From Hyphomicrobium sp. (GTDB taxonomy: Bacteria > Pseudomonadota > Alphaproteobacteria > Rhizobiales > Hyphomicrobiaceae): DNA of 64,000 bases. The DNA is taken from NCBI GenBank assembly GCA_019751875.1, contig JAIEMV010000006.1:124001-188000 (forward strand). Direction: 5' to 3'. The notes beneath the pieces were generated by a model that saw nothing but the letters and a program-made list of their open reading frames with translations, was not told the origin of the DNA and searched no databases. Made by a program: the position numbers and the translations under genes. Positions 31,240-39,457 of this stretch are shown here, one piece after another. Position 1 is the first letter of the stretch, and each line of letters begins with the position of its first letter.

Positions 31240-31656
31240 CTATGGCTGGCCGCTACTGGCGCGCTGGAAGTGGGGCTGGGAGGTCGCCGCGTGGCGCGGT
31301 AGATCGACAATGCGGCCCGCCTCATCAGCGGCCGCGATATAGGCCGAGATCGGCCCCTGAGCGGTCCAGTGACGGTCGCGCTCGATGCCAAGGCCAAAGC
31401 GGCCCCGGAACGAGGCCAGTTCCGAGAGTCTCACGGTGCCGAATTCAGCGCAGCCCATGCCCAGATCGCATAGACCCCACGCGATATCAGGATCCTCCGG
31501 ATCGAGCTCTGTGAGGAGCCATGTGGCAGCACCGGCCGGATAGAAGAGTTTCAGGACGGGCGCAAAATCAACTTCGGCCTCGGTGCCGCGAACGGCCTCC
31601 TGACGCTGGCCATTGGCGAGTAGGGTTTCGAACAGTGCTTTGGTGAGAAGTTTCAT
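31240..31656 (-). CDS. DUF2958 protein
   Basis: A 138-aa protein with the DUF2958 pattern LLTKALFETLLANGQRQ, LKLFYPAGAATWLLTELDPE and WGLCDLGMGCAEFGTVRLSE. The family is common on plasmids and conjugative elements; no biochemical role is known to me. The start at 31656 follows GAAAGGACC. Confidence 0.8.
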   Translation of the reverse strand: MKLLTKALFETLLANGQRQEAVRGTEAEVDFAPVLKLFYPAGAATWLLTELDPEDPDIAWGLCDLGMGCAEFGTVRLSELASFRGRFGLGIERDRHWTAQGPISAYIAAADEAGRIVDLPRHAATSQPHFQRASSGQP

Positions 31657-31786
31657 GAGCGGAGGTCCTTTCAAAGTGGAGGTGATGGACCCACTCCCAC
31701 TCTGGAGGAGCGTGTCCGCTCGTCCCTTACCGCCCTTTTCCTCTTGTCGGTGCTCCTCGCCCAGAGGACCATCAAACGAAAATGAT

Positions 31787-31812
31787 GCCGGCCATCCGTC
31801 AGGATGGCCGGC
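31787..31812 (-). terminator. Terminator of the DUF2493 gene
   Basis: GCCGGCCATCC (31787-31797) pairs perfectly with GGATGGCCGGC (31802-31812). On the minus strand it is followed by a T-rich tract (atcattttcgttt), 9 bp past the stop codon. Confidence 0.75.
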
Positions 31813-31820
31813 TGTAAACC

Positions 31821-32771
31821 TCAGCGGATTGGCGCTTTGGGTTTGCGGAAATCCGAGACGGGCAGGCGCATCTTGCGGGCTTTGTCGGCCAGATTGTCGG
31901 TGATGCCTGAGCCGGGGAAGACCATGACGCCAATCGGCATGATCTCGAGCATACGGTCATTGCGCTTGAAGGGGGCCGCTTTGCCATCGCGAGTCCATTC
32001 CGGCTTGAAGGCGATCTGGGGAACCTTGCGGCTATCGGCCCAGCAAGAAGCGATCTTCTCGGCGCCGCGCGGGCTGCCGCCGTGGACCAGGATCATGGTG
32101 GGATGACGCGCGTGCACGCCATCGAGCTGCGTCCAGATGGTAGTATGATCGTTGCACTCCAAGCCGCCGCTGAAGAGTACTTTGGGTCCGGGAGGAAGAT
32201 GAACCTCGGTTTCCGCCTTGCGCTTGGCGGAAATGAAATCGCGGCTGTCGATCATAGCGGCGGTCATGGTCTTGTGATTGACCATGGAGCCGGTCTTGGG
32301 ACGCCAGGCTGAGCCGGTATGGGCTTCATAATGCTCGGCGGCGCGGTCTCGCAGCATCTCGAACGCGGCCCGGCGTTCAAGGATCGTACCGCCCTGCAAG
32401 ATCAGCTTCTCGAGTTCGACAGAGCGGACTTCCGACCCATCCTGATCGTCCTGCGCCGCGCGCTGACGCTGCTCGTTTTGATCGAGCTGAGTCTGGACGC
32501 GCTCGGCTTTGCGATGAAACACATTGGTGAGGGACCATAGCAGATCGGAGAGATCCGGCTCGAGGCGCGTATCCTGGAGGGTTTCGGCCAAGGTCTCAAA
32601 CAGGGCTGCGACGGCGGTGTCGAGGGCTGAGGCTTCGGGGAGACCGCGCGGATCAGGCTCATCATCATGGGGGTGATAGCCGTAGAGCTCAAGCTCTTCG
32701 AGGACACGGGCGGTCGATGAGTGCGCGCCGCCATTGAGGCCGGTTTCAGAGTGAGAGAGTATGTGTGACAT
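31821..32771 (-). CDS. DUF2493 SLOG-fold protein (YspA-like)
   Basis: A 316-aa protein. Residues about 195-300 form the DUF2493/cpYpsA-type SLOG Rossmann domain, with LVHGGSPRGAEKIASCWADS (predicted ligand-binding loop) and VMVFPGSGITDNLADKAR. SLOG domains bind nucleotides or nucleotide-derived signals. The N-terminal 190 residues are helical. Such genes are frequent plasmid companions of DUF2958 and ParB-like genes. GGAGATCCC precedes the ATG. Confidence 0.82.
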   Translation of the reverse strand: MSHILSHSETGLNGGAHSSTARVLEELELYGYHPHDDEPDPRGLPEASALDTAVAALFETLAETLQDTRLEPDLSDLLWSLTNVFHRKAERVQTQLDQNEQRQRAAQDDQDGSEVRSVELEKLILQGGTILERRAAFEMLRDRAAEHYEAHTGSAWRPKTGSMVNHKTMTAAMIDSRDFISAKRKAETEVHLPPGPKVLFSGGLECNDHTTIWTQLDGVHARHPTMILVHGGSPRGAEKIASCWADSRKVPQIAFKPEWTRDGKAAPFKRNDRMLEIMPIGVMVFPGSGITDNLADKARKMRLPVSDFRKPKAPIR

Positions 32772-33142
32772 GGGATCTCCTTTCGAGAGTTTCAGCCGCG
32801 ACCGCCGCGGCCTTTATGGCGATCCCCTTGCCAGGGTTTGGCTGGGCCTGCACCGCCAGAGGGCCTCTTGGCCGAAGGCGGCCGAAGCGCCAGCGAAGGA
32901 CGGCGCAGAGCCGCTATTTTGGTTCGCGATGCAAAGCGGCTCCTCTTTGAGCCGCGGCGGAAAATAGCGGCCTCGAAGCCGTTGCGGACCAGACCGGACT
33001 CTGGCCCGATCGCACGCATAAGGCCCTGGCGGGCGCGGGAACGCGGAGAGTGGAAGGACCGGGCACGCGGCTTCTCGCGCCTGCTGGCGATGATGCGGAG
33101 AAGGCGCTGTGAATGTCGCGAAGAATGCAGAGCTGCGCTCAA
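32772..33142. other. Intergenic region without a supported gene
   Basis: About 370 bp. Frames on both strands read as Arg/Ser/Pro-rich and lack ribosome-binding sites. The GC-rich inverted segments around 32855-32895 are imperfect. It may be decayed coding sequence or a long leader for the DUF2493 gene. Confidence 0.4.
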
Positions 33143-34150
33143 TCAGCTCTGTGCGAGCCAGCCTGTGAGCCGCGCCCGCAAAGACTCCGCTCCGTACGTC
33201 ACAAGCTCGGTGTTCCAGTCCTTGGTCTCAGGGCTCCAGATAACAGCAGGTAGGCGGCGGTTTTGCGCCCGCATCAGAAGTTGGAGCGCCGCTCTAAGGC
33301 CGGGCTCATCGTGATCGGCCGCGATGATGAGGCGGGCGATGACATTTGGCAGAATAAAAGCGGATAGGTGGCTTGCGGCGAGCGTGGCAACGCACGGAAT
33401 GCTCGGAAGAAGCATGTGCAGCGCCAGCATGGTTTCAAGGCCTTCACCGACGATGATGGTGTCCGAACCGCGTGGGCCGAGCCAGACACCATGTCCATGA
33501 ATGAGACCAAGAGCACGCTTGGGGTCGTCAATGGGGGCTTTGCCCAATCCATCGCGCGCTAGAAAGATACGCTGCACGCCCGTGATCGTGCCTGTGAGAT
33601 CTGTGACGCCTGCAATGACCGCCGGCCAAGAAATCGCCGCCGAATGTCCCGCAAGTCTGAGGTGACATCGCGGATGAAACCGCAACGCTGGCTCAGGCTC
33701 CTGCAATACGATACTGCGCGTTGCGAAATAAATCTGGGCCGGTGTGCCCTCGTACGGAATACTGACCGCAAACAAACGCTGTGCGGCTATTCTGCGCTGT
33801 TCAATATTCCGATACGCATCGCAGCGTTTAGTTTTAATAGGACCCATGTCTGAGAGAAATCGCCGCGCTTCGGTCAGCGTTTCAGTTATAGAGTTATGGG
33901 CTTGGTTGAGTGCCAAAAGATCGAGCAGGTCCCCATGTTCGCCGGTAGCCGCATCGCACCAGCGGCCCATGGCCCCTAATCCGGTTCTGGGGCCGGAAAT
34001 CTTCACATACAAGCTGCGGCCCGGCGCCCCGCGCGCATCGCCCACCACCCAGTAGGCGCCCTTGCGTTGTCCGTTACCGAGATAAGCGCGGCAGAAGTCC
34101 TCAGCGCGGCCGGAGAGCCGCCTCGAGATGTCTGATATGTCGGCATGCAT
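33143..34150 (-). CDS. Toprim-domain primase-like protein (plasmid DUF7146/Toprim type)
   Basis: A 335-aa protein. The N-terminal part contains the AYWVVGDARGAPGRSLYVKI and GRWCDAATGEHGDLLDLLAL pattern seen in plasmid zinc-free primase-like proteins. The C-terminal Toprim domain has IIVGEGLETMLAL (acidic Glu) and LIIAADHDEPG (the DxD site). It probably synthesises or processes primers, or acts as a DNA-binding topoprim-type enzyme, for the element. It has no helicase part. The gene immediately upstream is a truncated helicase fragment. Confidence 0.8.
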   Translation of the reverse strand: MHADISDISRRLSGRAEDFCRAYLGNGQRKGAYWVVGDARGAPGRSLYVKISGPRTGLGAMGRWCDAATGEHGDLLDLLALNQAHNSITETLTEARRFLSDMGPIKTKRCDAYRNIEQRRIAAQRLFAVSIPYEGTPAQIYFATRSIVLQEPEPALRFHPRCHLRLAGHSAAISWPAVIAGVTDLTGTITGVQRIFLARDGLGKAPIDDPKRALGLIHGHGVWLGPRGSDTIIVGEGLETMLALHMLLPSIPCVATLAASHLSAFILPNVIARLIIAADHDEPGLRAALQLLMRAQNRRLPAVIWSPETKDWNTELVTYGAESLRARLTGWLAQS

Positions 34151-34164
34151 GGCGCTTGCTCGCC

Positions 34165-34380
34165 CTACGCCGCGCTCGCGCGGGAGGTGGTATCCGACGC
34201 GCCAAAAGCCTCGCTCGTGGCGTCCCGCAAAGCCGCCGCTTTAAGAGCCGTGCCAGATTCCAGCGAACGCATCAGGGTGCGGCCAGCCTGCAAGAGCTGG
34301 TCGGCGTTGACACCTGCATTCGGGTGAGGGTGGAGAGAGGAGGGTGGTGAATAGGGCTGTGTGCTGGCGGTCATGCGCAT
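34165..34380 (-). pseudogene. N-terminal stump of a strawberry-notch-type helicase gene
   Basis: A 71-codon frame with AGRTLMRSLESGTALKAAAL followed by RDATSEAFGASDT. This resembles the start of the very large (1400+ aa) strawberry-notch NTPase/methylase proteins that usually lie next to Toprim primases on alphaproteobacterial plasmids (compare their ...AFGGSDAxGxW). Here it stops right after that motif. I infer an internal deletion that removed the rest. The comparison is from memory and needs an alignment. Confidence 0.45.
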
Positions 34381-34496
34381 CGAAACCTCGGCGGTAAGAA
34401 ACGTTGAAGGGAATGAGGCGCCGGCACTCGCGCGCCTGCGGGCGACCTCGCCCGAGCTCCTTCCGCCCTCGCCCTCTCCCCTGCTGCTGACTTAAG

Positions 34497-34533
34497 TTGA
34501 CATTGTCAGATTTTTATGTTCAATTTTCTGACA
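34497..34533 (+). promoter_or_regulatory. Operator-like inverted repeat before the QueC-PIN cassette
   Basis: TTGACA (34497-34502) is followed by TGTCAGA (34504-34510) and its complement TCTGACA (34527-34533), with a 16-bp AT-rich spacer. The dyad covers the expected -10 and start region. The last arm ends 12 bp before ATG 34546. The XRE-ImmA/IrrE protein of the same operon is a natural candidate binder. Confidence 0.6.
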
Positions 34534-34545
34534 TGGAGATTGATG

Positions 34546-35142
34546 ATGAGTGACGGTCCGTTCAAAAGCCCATTGACCAAAAGATGTTGGCAGCCTGTCG
34601 CTGACCGGGCGGCGAATGACAATTTCTCTGCTGAGGAGGTTCGGGAGGCCGTCCCGGGTGCTCTGGCTGGCGAGTTTGCGGCTCTGCCGGCGGGGCTGAA
34701 GCGCGCATTGGAGCGTGCCTTCCTGTCTGGAGGCGAGAGCGGCTTTCTAGACCCGCGGGAAACCGGTGAGATGGAGAGCTTGCGTGATGAAGCGGCCGGT
34801 CACAGCCAGGGAATGCTGGCTGTGGATTGCATCGAAGATGCGCTAGGGCGGGGATTGCGCGGCTCAGAAGCCCTGATCGACGCGACGGCAGCCCTGCTGG
34901 AGCAATGCTACGGCGACAATGCACGCGCGATTGAAGAGCATGCTCAGCGTGATCGTCTGGAGGAGGCCGTTACGCAAACTCTGCGGCAACGCCTGGCGGA
35001 CTGTGCACCCTCATCATCGGAGCTGGATGCGCTTGCGCGCAGTCTTTGGAAGCTTTCCGACGAACCCGTTGCGCGCTCGGCCCCTAAGCATCGCGAAGTC
35101 GATGAGGGCGGTCCACCAATCAGGGGCGGCGACGATGACTGA
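34546..35142 (+). CDS. First gene of the QueC-PIN cassette, unknown helical protein
   Basis: A 198-aa acidic, largely helical protein (LAGEFAALPAGLKRALERAF; LRGSEALIDATAALLEQCY; VTQTLRQRLADCAPSSSE) ending in Gly/Asp-rich PIRGGDDD. No catalytic motif or family is visible. GGAG lies seven bases before ATG 34546. Its stop overlaps the next start by 8 bp (ATGACTGA), so it is translated with the QueC-like protein and may be its partner or substrate. Confidence 0.65.
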   Translation: MSDGPFKSPLTKRCWQPVADRAANDNFSAEEVREAVPGALAGEFAALPAGLKRALERAFLSGGESGFLDPRETGEMESLRDEAAGHSQGMLAVDCIEDALGRGLRGSEALIDATAALLEQCYGDNARAIEEHAQRDRLEEAVTQTLRQRLADCAPSSSELDALARSLWKLSDEPVARSAPKHREVDEGGPPIRGGDDD

Positions 35143-36493
35143 GGAAACCATTTTGCCATTCAGGCGTGTTGAGGCGGTGGAGGTCGGTCATCTGCCGCGC
35201 GAGGGTTTTGAACCCTGTGCAATCGGAGAGGATGTGGCGCTCGATCCGCGCGGTTTGGCGTCCTACTGTGCGGGAAGCTGGGAGCCGGTCTTGTACGATG
35301 CGTTGTTGGTTTCGGCCATCGCAGAATATTGCGACCGTATGTGCAAGCGGCCAGCGCGAGGGTGGGGCCGCGCATTCGAGGTTATCATTCCCGTCGATGA
35401 TCCCCGGCGTTGGGAAGATCCATCCGTCAAAGCGGCGCTTATGGATGCGCTCCGAACGCTGACTGGTGATCGCTGGATGATAACTTTCATCCAGCGGCGA
35501 ACGCCCTATCCGGAGGTTGGTCAAACCAATTTGCAATGGCCACAGCCGTCCTTGATCATAATGCCATTTAGCGACGGTATGGATTCGCGCGCAGTGGCCA
35601 CGTTGATGCAGAATGAGCCCCTGGTTCTTGTGCAGCTTGGCCCTAAACAGATTGATCGCCCGAAGATTGGACGACGCCGGCTCGCCTTCACCACGGTACC
35701 GTACAAGGTTCCGGGTCGAGATTTTCCTGAGACGAGCGGGCGTTCGCGTGGCTTTAAGTTCGCGACGGTCAGCGCACTCGCGGCGTATTTGTCCCGGGCA
35801 AAGCGTATCGTGGTCCCCGAAAGCGGCCAAGGTGCCCTGGGTCCGGTTTTGGTGCCGCATCACGCAGGGGGGGATTATCGATCGCATCCGGTGTTCCTGC
35901 GCAAAATGGAGCGTTTCGTGCGCGCTCTGCTGCACTGGGATGTCCGTTTTGAATTCCCGCGGCTGTGGTTCACCAAGGGGCAAACCTTGCAGGCTGCGAT
36001 TGCGGCCGCGCCTGAGACGGCCTGGCGCAAGACCCGCTCGTGCTGGCAACCGAGCACGCAGATGTCATGGGAGAAAGAGCGTCGGCAATGCGGGTTTTGT
36101 GCAGCTTGCATGCTGCGCCGCCTCAGTGTGCATGCGGCTGGCGAACGCGAAGAGGCCGGGACCTATATGCTGGACGATCTGTCGGCTGTTTCGCTCGCGG
36201 CTGGAGTGCCGTCGGAGTTTAGTTCAAGCAAGTTAGGGACGGCCCAGCAGAATTATGCTGTTGCCGGTCCCCTGCATTTGGACCACTTGGCGGAGCTCGC
36301 CCACAGGCGCGAGAAGCCCCGCAGCTACGGACGGCAGATGCGTGAGCTCGCCCGCGCGTTGGACGCTGACGAGGCTGATGTACAACATCGGACCGGTGCG
36401 ATGCTGGAGCGCCATGCCGCAGAGTGGAGCGCGTTCCTAGGCTCGCTGCCGGCCTCGTCGTTTATTCGGCAGCGAAGCATGGTGATGGCATGA
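35135..36493 (+). CDS. QueC-like PP-loop ATPase (Qat/CBASS-type QueC relative)
   Basis: A 452-aa protein. The ATP-binding PP-loop is FSDGMDS (residues 145-151), the counterpart of SGGxDS with Asp for the second Gly. The C-terminal zinc site has Cys303, Cys319, Cys322 and Cys325 (CGFCAACMLRR), as in QueC 7-cyano-7-deazaguanine synthases. The protein is about twice QueC length, with a 140-aa N-terminal extension. No other queuosine genes adjoin it, so a role in modifying nucleic acid or protein for defence, as for QatC and the QueC-like protein of type IV CBASS, is inferred. It overlaps both neighbours. Confidence 0.75.
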   Translation: MTEETILPFRRVEAVEVGHLPREGFEPCAIGEDVALDPRGLASYCAGSWEPVLYDALLVSAIAEYCDRMCKRPARGWGRAFEVIIPVDDPRRWEDPSVKAALMDALRTLTGDRWMITFIQRRTPYPEVGQTNLQWPQPSLIIMPFSDGMDSRAVATLMQNEPLVLVQLGPKQIDRPKIGRRRLAFTTVPYKVPGRDFPETSGRSRGFKFATVSALAAYLSRAKRIVVPESGQGALGPVLVPHHAGGDYRSHPVFLRKMERFVRALLHWDVRFEFPRLWFTKGQTLQAAIAAAPETAWRKTRSCWQPSTQMSWEKERRQCGFCAACMLRRLSVHAAGEREEAGTYMLDDLSAVSLAAGVPSEFSSSKLGTAQQNYAVAGPLHLDHLAELAHRREKPRSYGRQMRELARALDADEADVQHRTGAMLERHAAEWSAFLGSLPASSFIRQRSMVMA

Positions 36494-37671
36494 CGTCGGT
36501 GCTCGACACGCTCAACCCTCAGCAAGTGGGGGAACGCCTCAGGATCGCTCGTGAAGCGGTGAAGCTTAAACAACAGCAGGCCGCCGACGCGATAGGTGTC
36601 GCCCGGACGACGCTGGTGGCGATCGAGCAGGGGCAGCGCAAAGTGAAGCTGGAGGAAGTGCGCGCTCTGGCGCAGGTCTATCGTTCGAGCGTCAACGCCT
36701 TGCTGCGGCAGGAAGCTGTGCATGCGGACCTGCTACCGCGGTTTCGGAAACTTGGGAGAAGCTATCCAGAAGCCGTCGATCGGGCGGCAGTTTTGCTGAA
36801 TCATCTGGCACAGGGCGAATGCGAACTTGAGAACCTGCTCGGTGTGAAAAGAACCCAAAACTATCCTCCGGAACGCATGATCATGCCGGGCGACGTTCGT
36901 ATCCAGGCGGAACAGGACGCGTTGGAATTGCGCCAATGGCTTGGTTTGGGGATGGGACCAATCCGAGATGTCGTCGGGATCCTGGAGATGCAGCTTGGCG
37001 TGCGCGTTTACATTCGGCCATTGCCCTCAGAGGTTTCTGGATTATTCGCGTATGACCACGCGACGGGCGCCTGCATGCTGATCAATGCCGCTCATCGGCG
37101 CACGCGGCGCAACGCAACGGCGGCGCATGAATTGGCGCATCTGGTGACGCGCCAGACCGCCGAGGTTTTCGACAAGACCACCAATGACGATATCCGGGAA
37201 GAACGCTACGCCCATGTCTTCTCGCGCAGCTTTTTGATGCCCGCGCGAACGGCCATGGAGCAGTTTAAGGAAATTACTGCTGGCGCGACGAATTTGACCA
37301 GACGGCATGTCATCGAGTTGGCTCATCTCTTCGGGGTCTCGCGGGAGTTCGCGGTGCGACGGCTGGAGGAGCTCCAGCTCGTGCGGGCAGGCGCCTGGGA
37401 TTGGTTTGAAAAAAACGGGAGCATTACCGACGAACAGGAGCGAGACGTTTTGGGAGACCGGCTCCCTCTGGACGATGATGGGGAAAGTGCGCGCCAGCCC
37501 ACGACGGCACGACTGGCCTTGTTGGCGTCGGCTGCATGGAAACAGGGCCTGCTCAGTGAGGGGCAGTTAGCCGATTTGCTCAAGATTGATCGCGTGGAAC
37601 TACGCCGCCTGCTGCAGGACGGGGACGCAGAAGGGAGCACCGGCAATGACGCCCCCGAGCTCCTGGCCTGA
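36490..37671 (+). CDS. XRE-ImmA/IrrE metallopeptidase regulator
   Basis: A 393-aa fusion. Residues 13-70 form a Cro/C1-type helix-turn-helix (VKLKQQQAADAIGVARTTLV). Residues about 185-270 are the ImmA/IrrE zinc peptidase with HELAH (213-217) and a downstream acidic segment EERYAHVFSRSFLMP. The C-terminus ends in a helical tail. Such proteins cut or sense repressors and control stress, phage and mobile-element genes. It starts inside the QueC-like stop codon (ATGA). Confidence 0.85.
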   Translation: MTSVLDTLNPQQVGERLRIAREAVKLKQQQAADAIGVARTTLVAIEQGQRKVKLEEVRALAQVYRSSVNALLRQEAVHADLLPRFRKLGRSYPEAVDRAAVLLNHLAQGECELENLLGVKRTQNYPPERMIMPGDVRIQAEQDALELRQWLGLGMGPIRDVVGILEMQLGVRVYIRPLPSEVSGLFAYDHATGACMLINAAHRRTRRNATAAHELAHLVTRQTAEVFDKTTNDDIREERYAHVFSRSFLMPARTAMEQFKEITAGATNLTRRHVIELAHLFGVSREFAVRRLEELQLVRAGAWDWFEKNGSITDEQERDVLGDRLPLDDDGESARQPTTARLALLASAAWKQGLLSEGQLADLLKIDRVELRRLLQDGDAEGSTGNDAPELLA

Positions 37672-38254
37672 TGCACACGGTCCTCTCATTCTAGACGCGA
37701 GCGCCGTCATAAATTTGAATGGCTCTGGCGCGGCGCGAGCAATCTTGGAGGCCTTGGAGGGACCAGTCGTCGTCGCTGAAGACGTGATTGGGGAGCTGGA
37801 ACGCGGCATTTCGAACGGCCGTCGTGATGCCGAATTGCTCCACGATCTGGTGGCGGCGGGCTTAGTAGGCCGCCAAGCCCTGGGGCAGGTCGGTTTGCAG
37901 ATTTTCGAGCGCTTGACCATTGGGTCATCGGCCGAAACGCTGGAGGACGGTGAGGCGGCTTCTATAGGATTGGCGCTGGAAATTGGGGGAGTGGCTGTCA
38001 TTGACGAGACGAAAGGTCGGAGACTTGCGGCACTGACAGCTCCTGCCGTCCCGCTCTTGGGGAGTATCGATCTCTTTGGTCATTCGCATGTACAAAAAGC
38101 GCTGGGCAACGATCTTGCCGACGTTGTTTTCAGGGCTCTGCAACAGGCTCGTATGCAGGTGCTCGTAACGCATCATGATTGGGTCGCGTCGCTGGTCGGG
38201 CCCGAGAGACTCAAGCTCTGTGATAGTCTTCCTCGATCCATTCGTGGCGGCTAA
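37646..38254 (+). CDS. PIN/DUF3368 nuclease-like protein
   Basis: A 202-aa protein of the PIN fold. Acidic residues fit the active site: Asp17 (LILDASAVINL), Glu50 (VIGELERG), Asp101/Glu103 (LEDGEAASIGLA) and Asp120 (AVIDETKGRRLA). PIN proteins of the DUF3368 group are RNases or toxins, usually controlled by a paired regulator. GGGAG precedes ATG 37646, and it overlaps the XRE-ImmA/IrrE gene by 26 bp, consistent with a regulator-nuclease pair. Confidence 0.8.
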   Translation: MTPPSSWPDAHGPLILDASAVINLNGSGAARAILEALEGPVVVAEDVIGELERGISNGRRDAELLHDLVAAGLVGRQALGQVGLQIFERLTIGSSAETLEDGEAASIGLALEIGGVAVIDETKGRRLAALTAPAVPLLGSIDLFGHSHVQKALGNDLADVVFRALQQARMQVLVTHHDWVASLVGPERLKLCDSLPRSIRGG

Positions 38255-38724
38255 ATGCGGCCGCCTGGATTATTCGGGCTGCAGCGCCCTCAGGCGCTTG
38301 TATAGCTCCGGATGCATAGGTTATCTCCAACATACTATTTTCCATAAGATATATTATCACACACTGAAAATGTCACGGCAGTGACCCAAGACCCGTCTCT
38401 CATCTAGTCAGAGGGTGTGTTATAGTCTTGGAACCGCTGCCTAACGTGCCCTTATCCGGAGCTAAGTGTCCGAGCTGGTTCGTCCTTAGCAGTGTCATAT
38501 CGCCAATAGGCTTCAGTAGCGAGCCGGAGCGCTCTGTGCGATCTCGCCTCGTCGTAGTTTTTACGCCAACACTCCAGCTTCTCATTCGCAGCGCCGGGCG
38601 CTATCGACGAAGGCACTTTCAGGCACTCTGGCCCCAGCCGGCCGTTCAATGCTTCAATCATTGTCCATCGGCGCTCCAGGCCGGGATAAGTCGAGGGTCT
38701 CTCTCTAGAAGCGGCGTGCGCTCT
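38255..38724. other. Right island border region with IS debris
   Basis: About 470 bp between the cassette and the first chromosomal-type gene. The left part is AT-rich (around 38330-38350) with no gene. The right part contains the IS3-type transposase remnant annotated at 38452-38661. I see no clear att repeat. Confidence 0.5.
38452..38661 (-). pseudogene. IS3-family transposase C-terminal remnant
   Basis: A frame of 69 codons reads MIEALNGRLGPECL, then LECWRKNYDEARSHRAL, the well-known end of IS3-group integrases ('NGRxRxECLN ... WRxDYNxxRPHxAL'). The catalytic DDE core is missing, so this is a dead fragment. It marks past transposition near the right edge of the island. Confidence 0.75.
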
Positions 38725-39384
38725 CTAACTTCGCTCAGGTTCCCTGTAGATGAAGTAAATGATGTAGAGCGACATGACCGCTCCGCCGAAGCAGAAGACA
38801 GATATGTAGGCAAACTGAAAGAAAAGATAAGTTGTCACCGCGACGAGCGAGATCAAGATGCCAAAAACCTGCGCACGTCTATTTGAAGACGTTAGTAGCG
38901 GTACGATGATGACAAAGAGATAAATGGCATAAGTGTATTCGCGTTGCATAATATAATCGAAAAGCACGGTTCCTTCATAACTTATCGCATTGGGAAGGAA
39001 TTTCGTAAGTAACCAGCCGTCGTGCGCGAAATATGGGAAGTACTGCATCGCGCCGATGATCCCACCAAGTATTGCAAACAGCAAATAAACATGACGTCGT
39101 CGGCAAGGCTCAAGAAAATAAGTTGACAAAGGAACCCAGATCGGCCACGCGAGCCAGGAAAAGAACATATATGCCACCGAGTATCGTTCGACCATTTTGT
39201 CGCTCGACAAATTGCTGCCGGTCCACACCAATCCCTCGAACAGTTGCTGGACTCCAAAGAGCAAGGGCAGCGCAGCAAGCGGAACCAAATTGGAATCAAC
39301 TTGGTAGGCCTTTCGGATCGCGAAGCCACCTGCTGGGAGAAGAATTGCCGCGGCTGTAAAACTCGCTTCTGCCGAAAAACACAT
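38725..39384 (-). CDS. Multi-pass membrane protein (DUF6629-like)
   Basis: A 219-aa protein with about seven hydrophobic segments. It starts MCFSAEASFTAAAILLPAGG, which I associate from memory with DUF6629-type proteins. No catalytic motif is visible. First gene of the right-hand region; the sequence before its start has a GGCACTTTCG context without a strong ribosome-binding site. Confidence 0.7.
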   Translation of the reverse strand: MCFSAEASFTAAAILLPAGGFAIRKAYQVDSNLVPLAALPLLFGVQQLFEGLVWTGSNLSSDKMVERYSVAYMFFSWLAWPIWVPLSTYFLEPCRRRHVYLLFAILGGIIGAMQYFPYFAHDGWLLTKFLPNAISYEGTVLFDYIMQREYTYAIYLFVIIVPLLTSSNRRAQVFGILISLVAVTTYLFFQFAYISVFCFGGAVMSLYIIYFIYREPERS

Positions 39385-39457
39385 CGAAAGTGCCCTGACT
39401 GTTGCGTTACATATTGTCGACCACCACCGGTTCGAACGTATAGACGTACTCCTCCGC

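Noticed and set aside
32792-33142. 116-aa Arg-rich minus-strand frame
   Set aside because: Low-complexity Arg/Ser/Pro sequence, no ribosome-binding site, no family.
34919-35134. Upstream 72-codon extension of the QueC-like frame
   Set aside because: It lies inside the previous gene; the ATG at 35135 gives the usual overlap and domain start.
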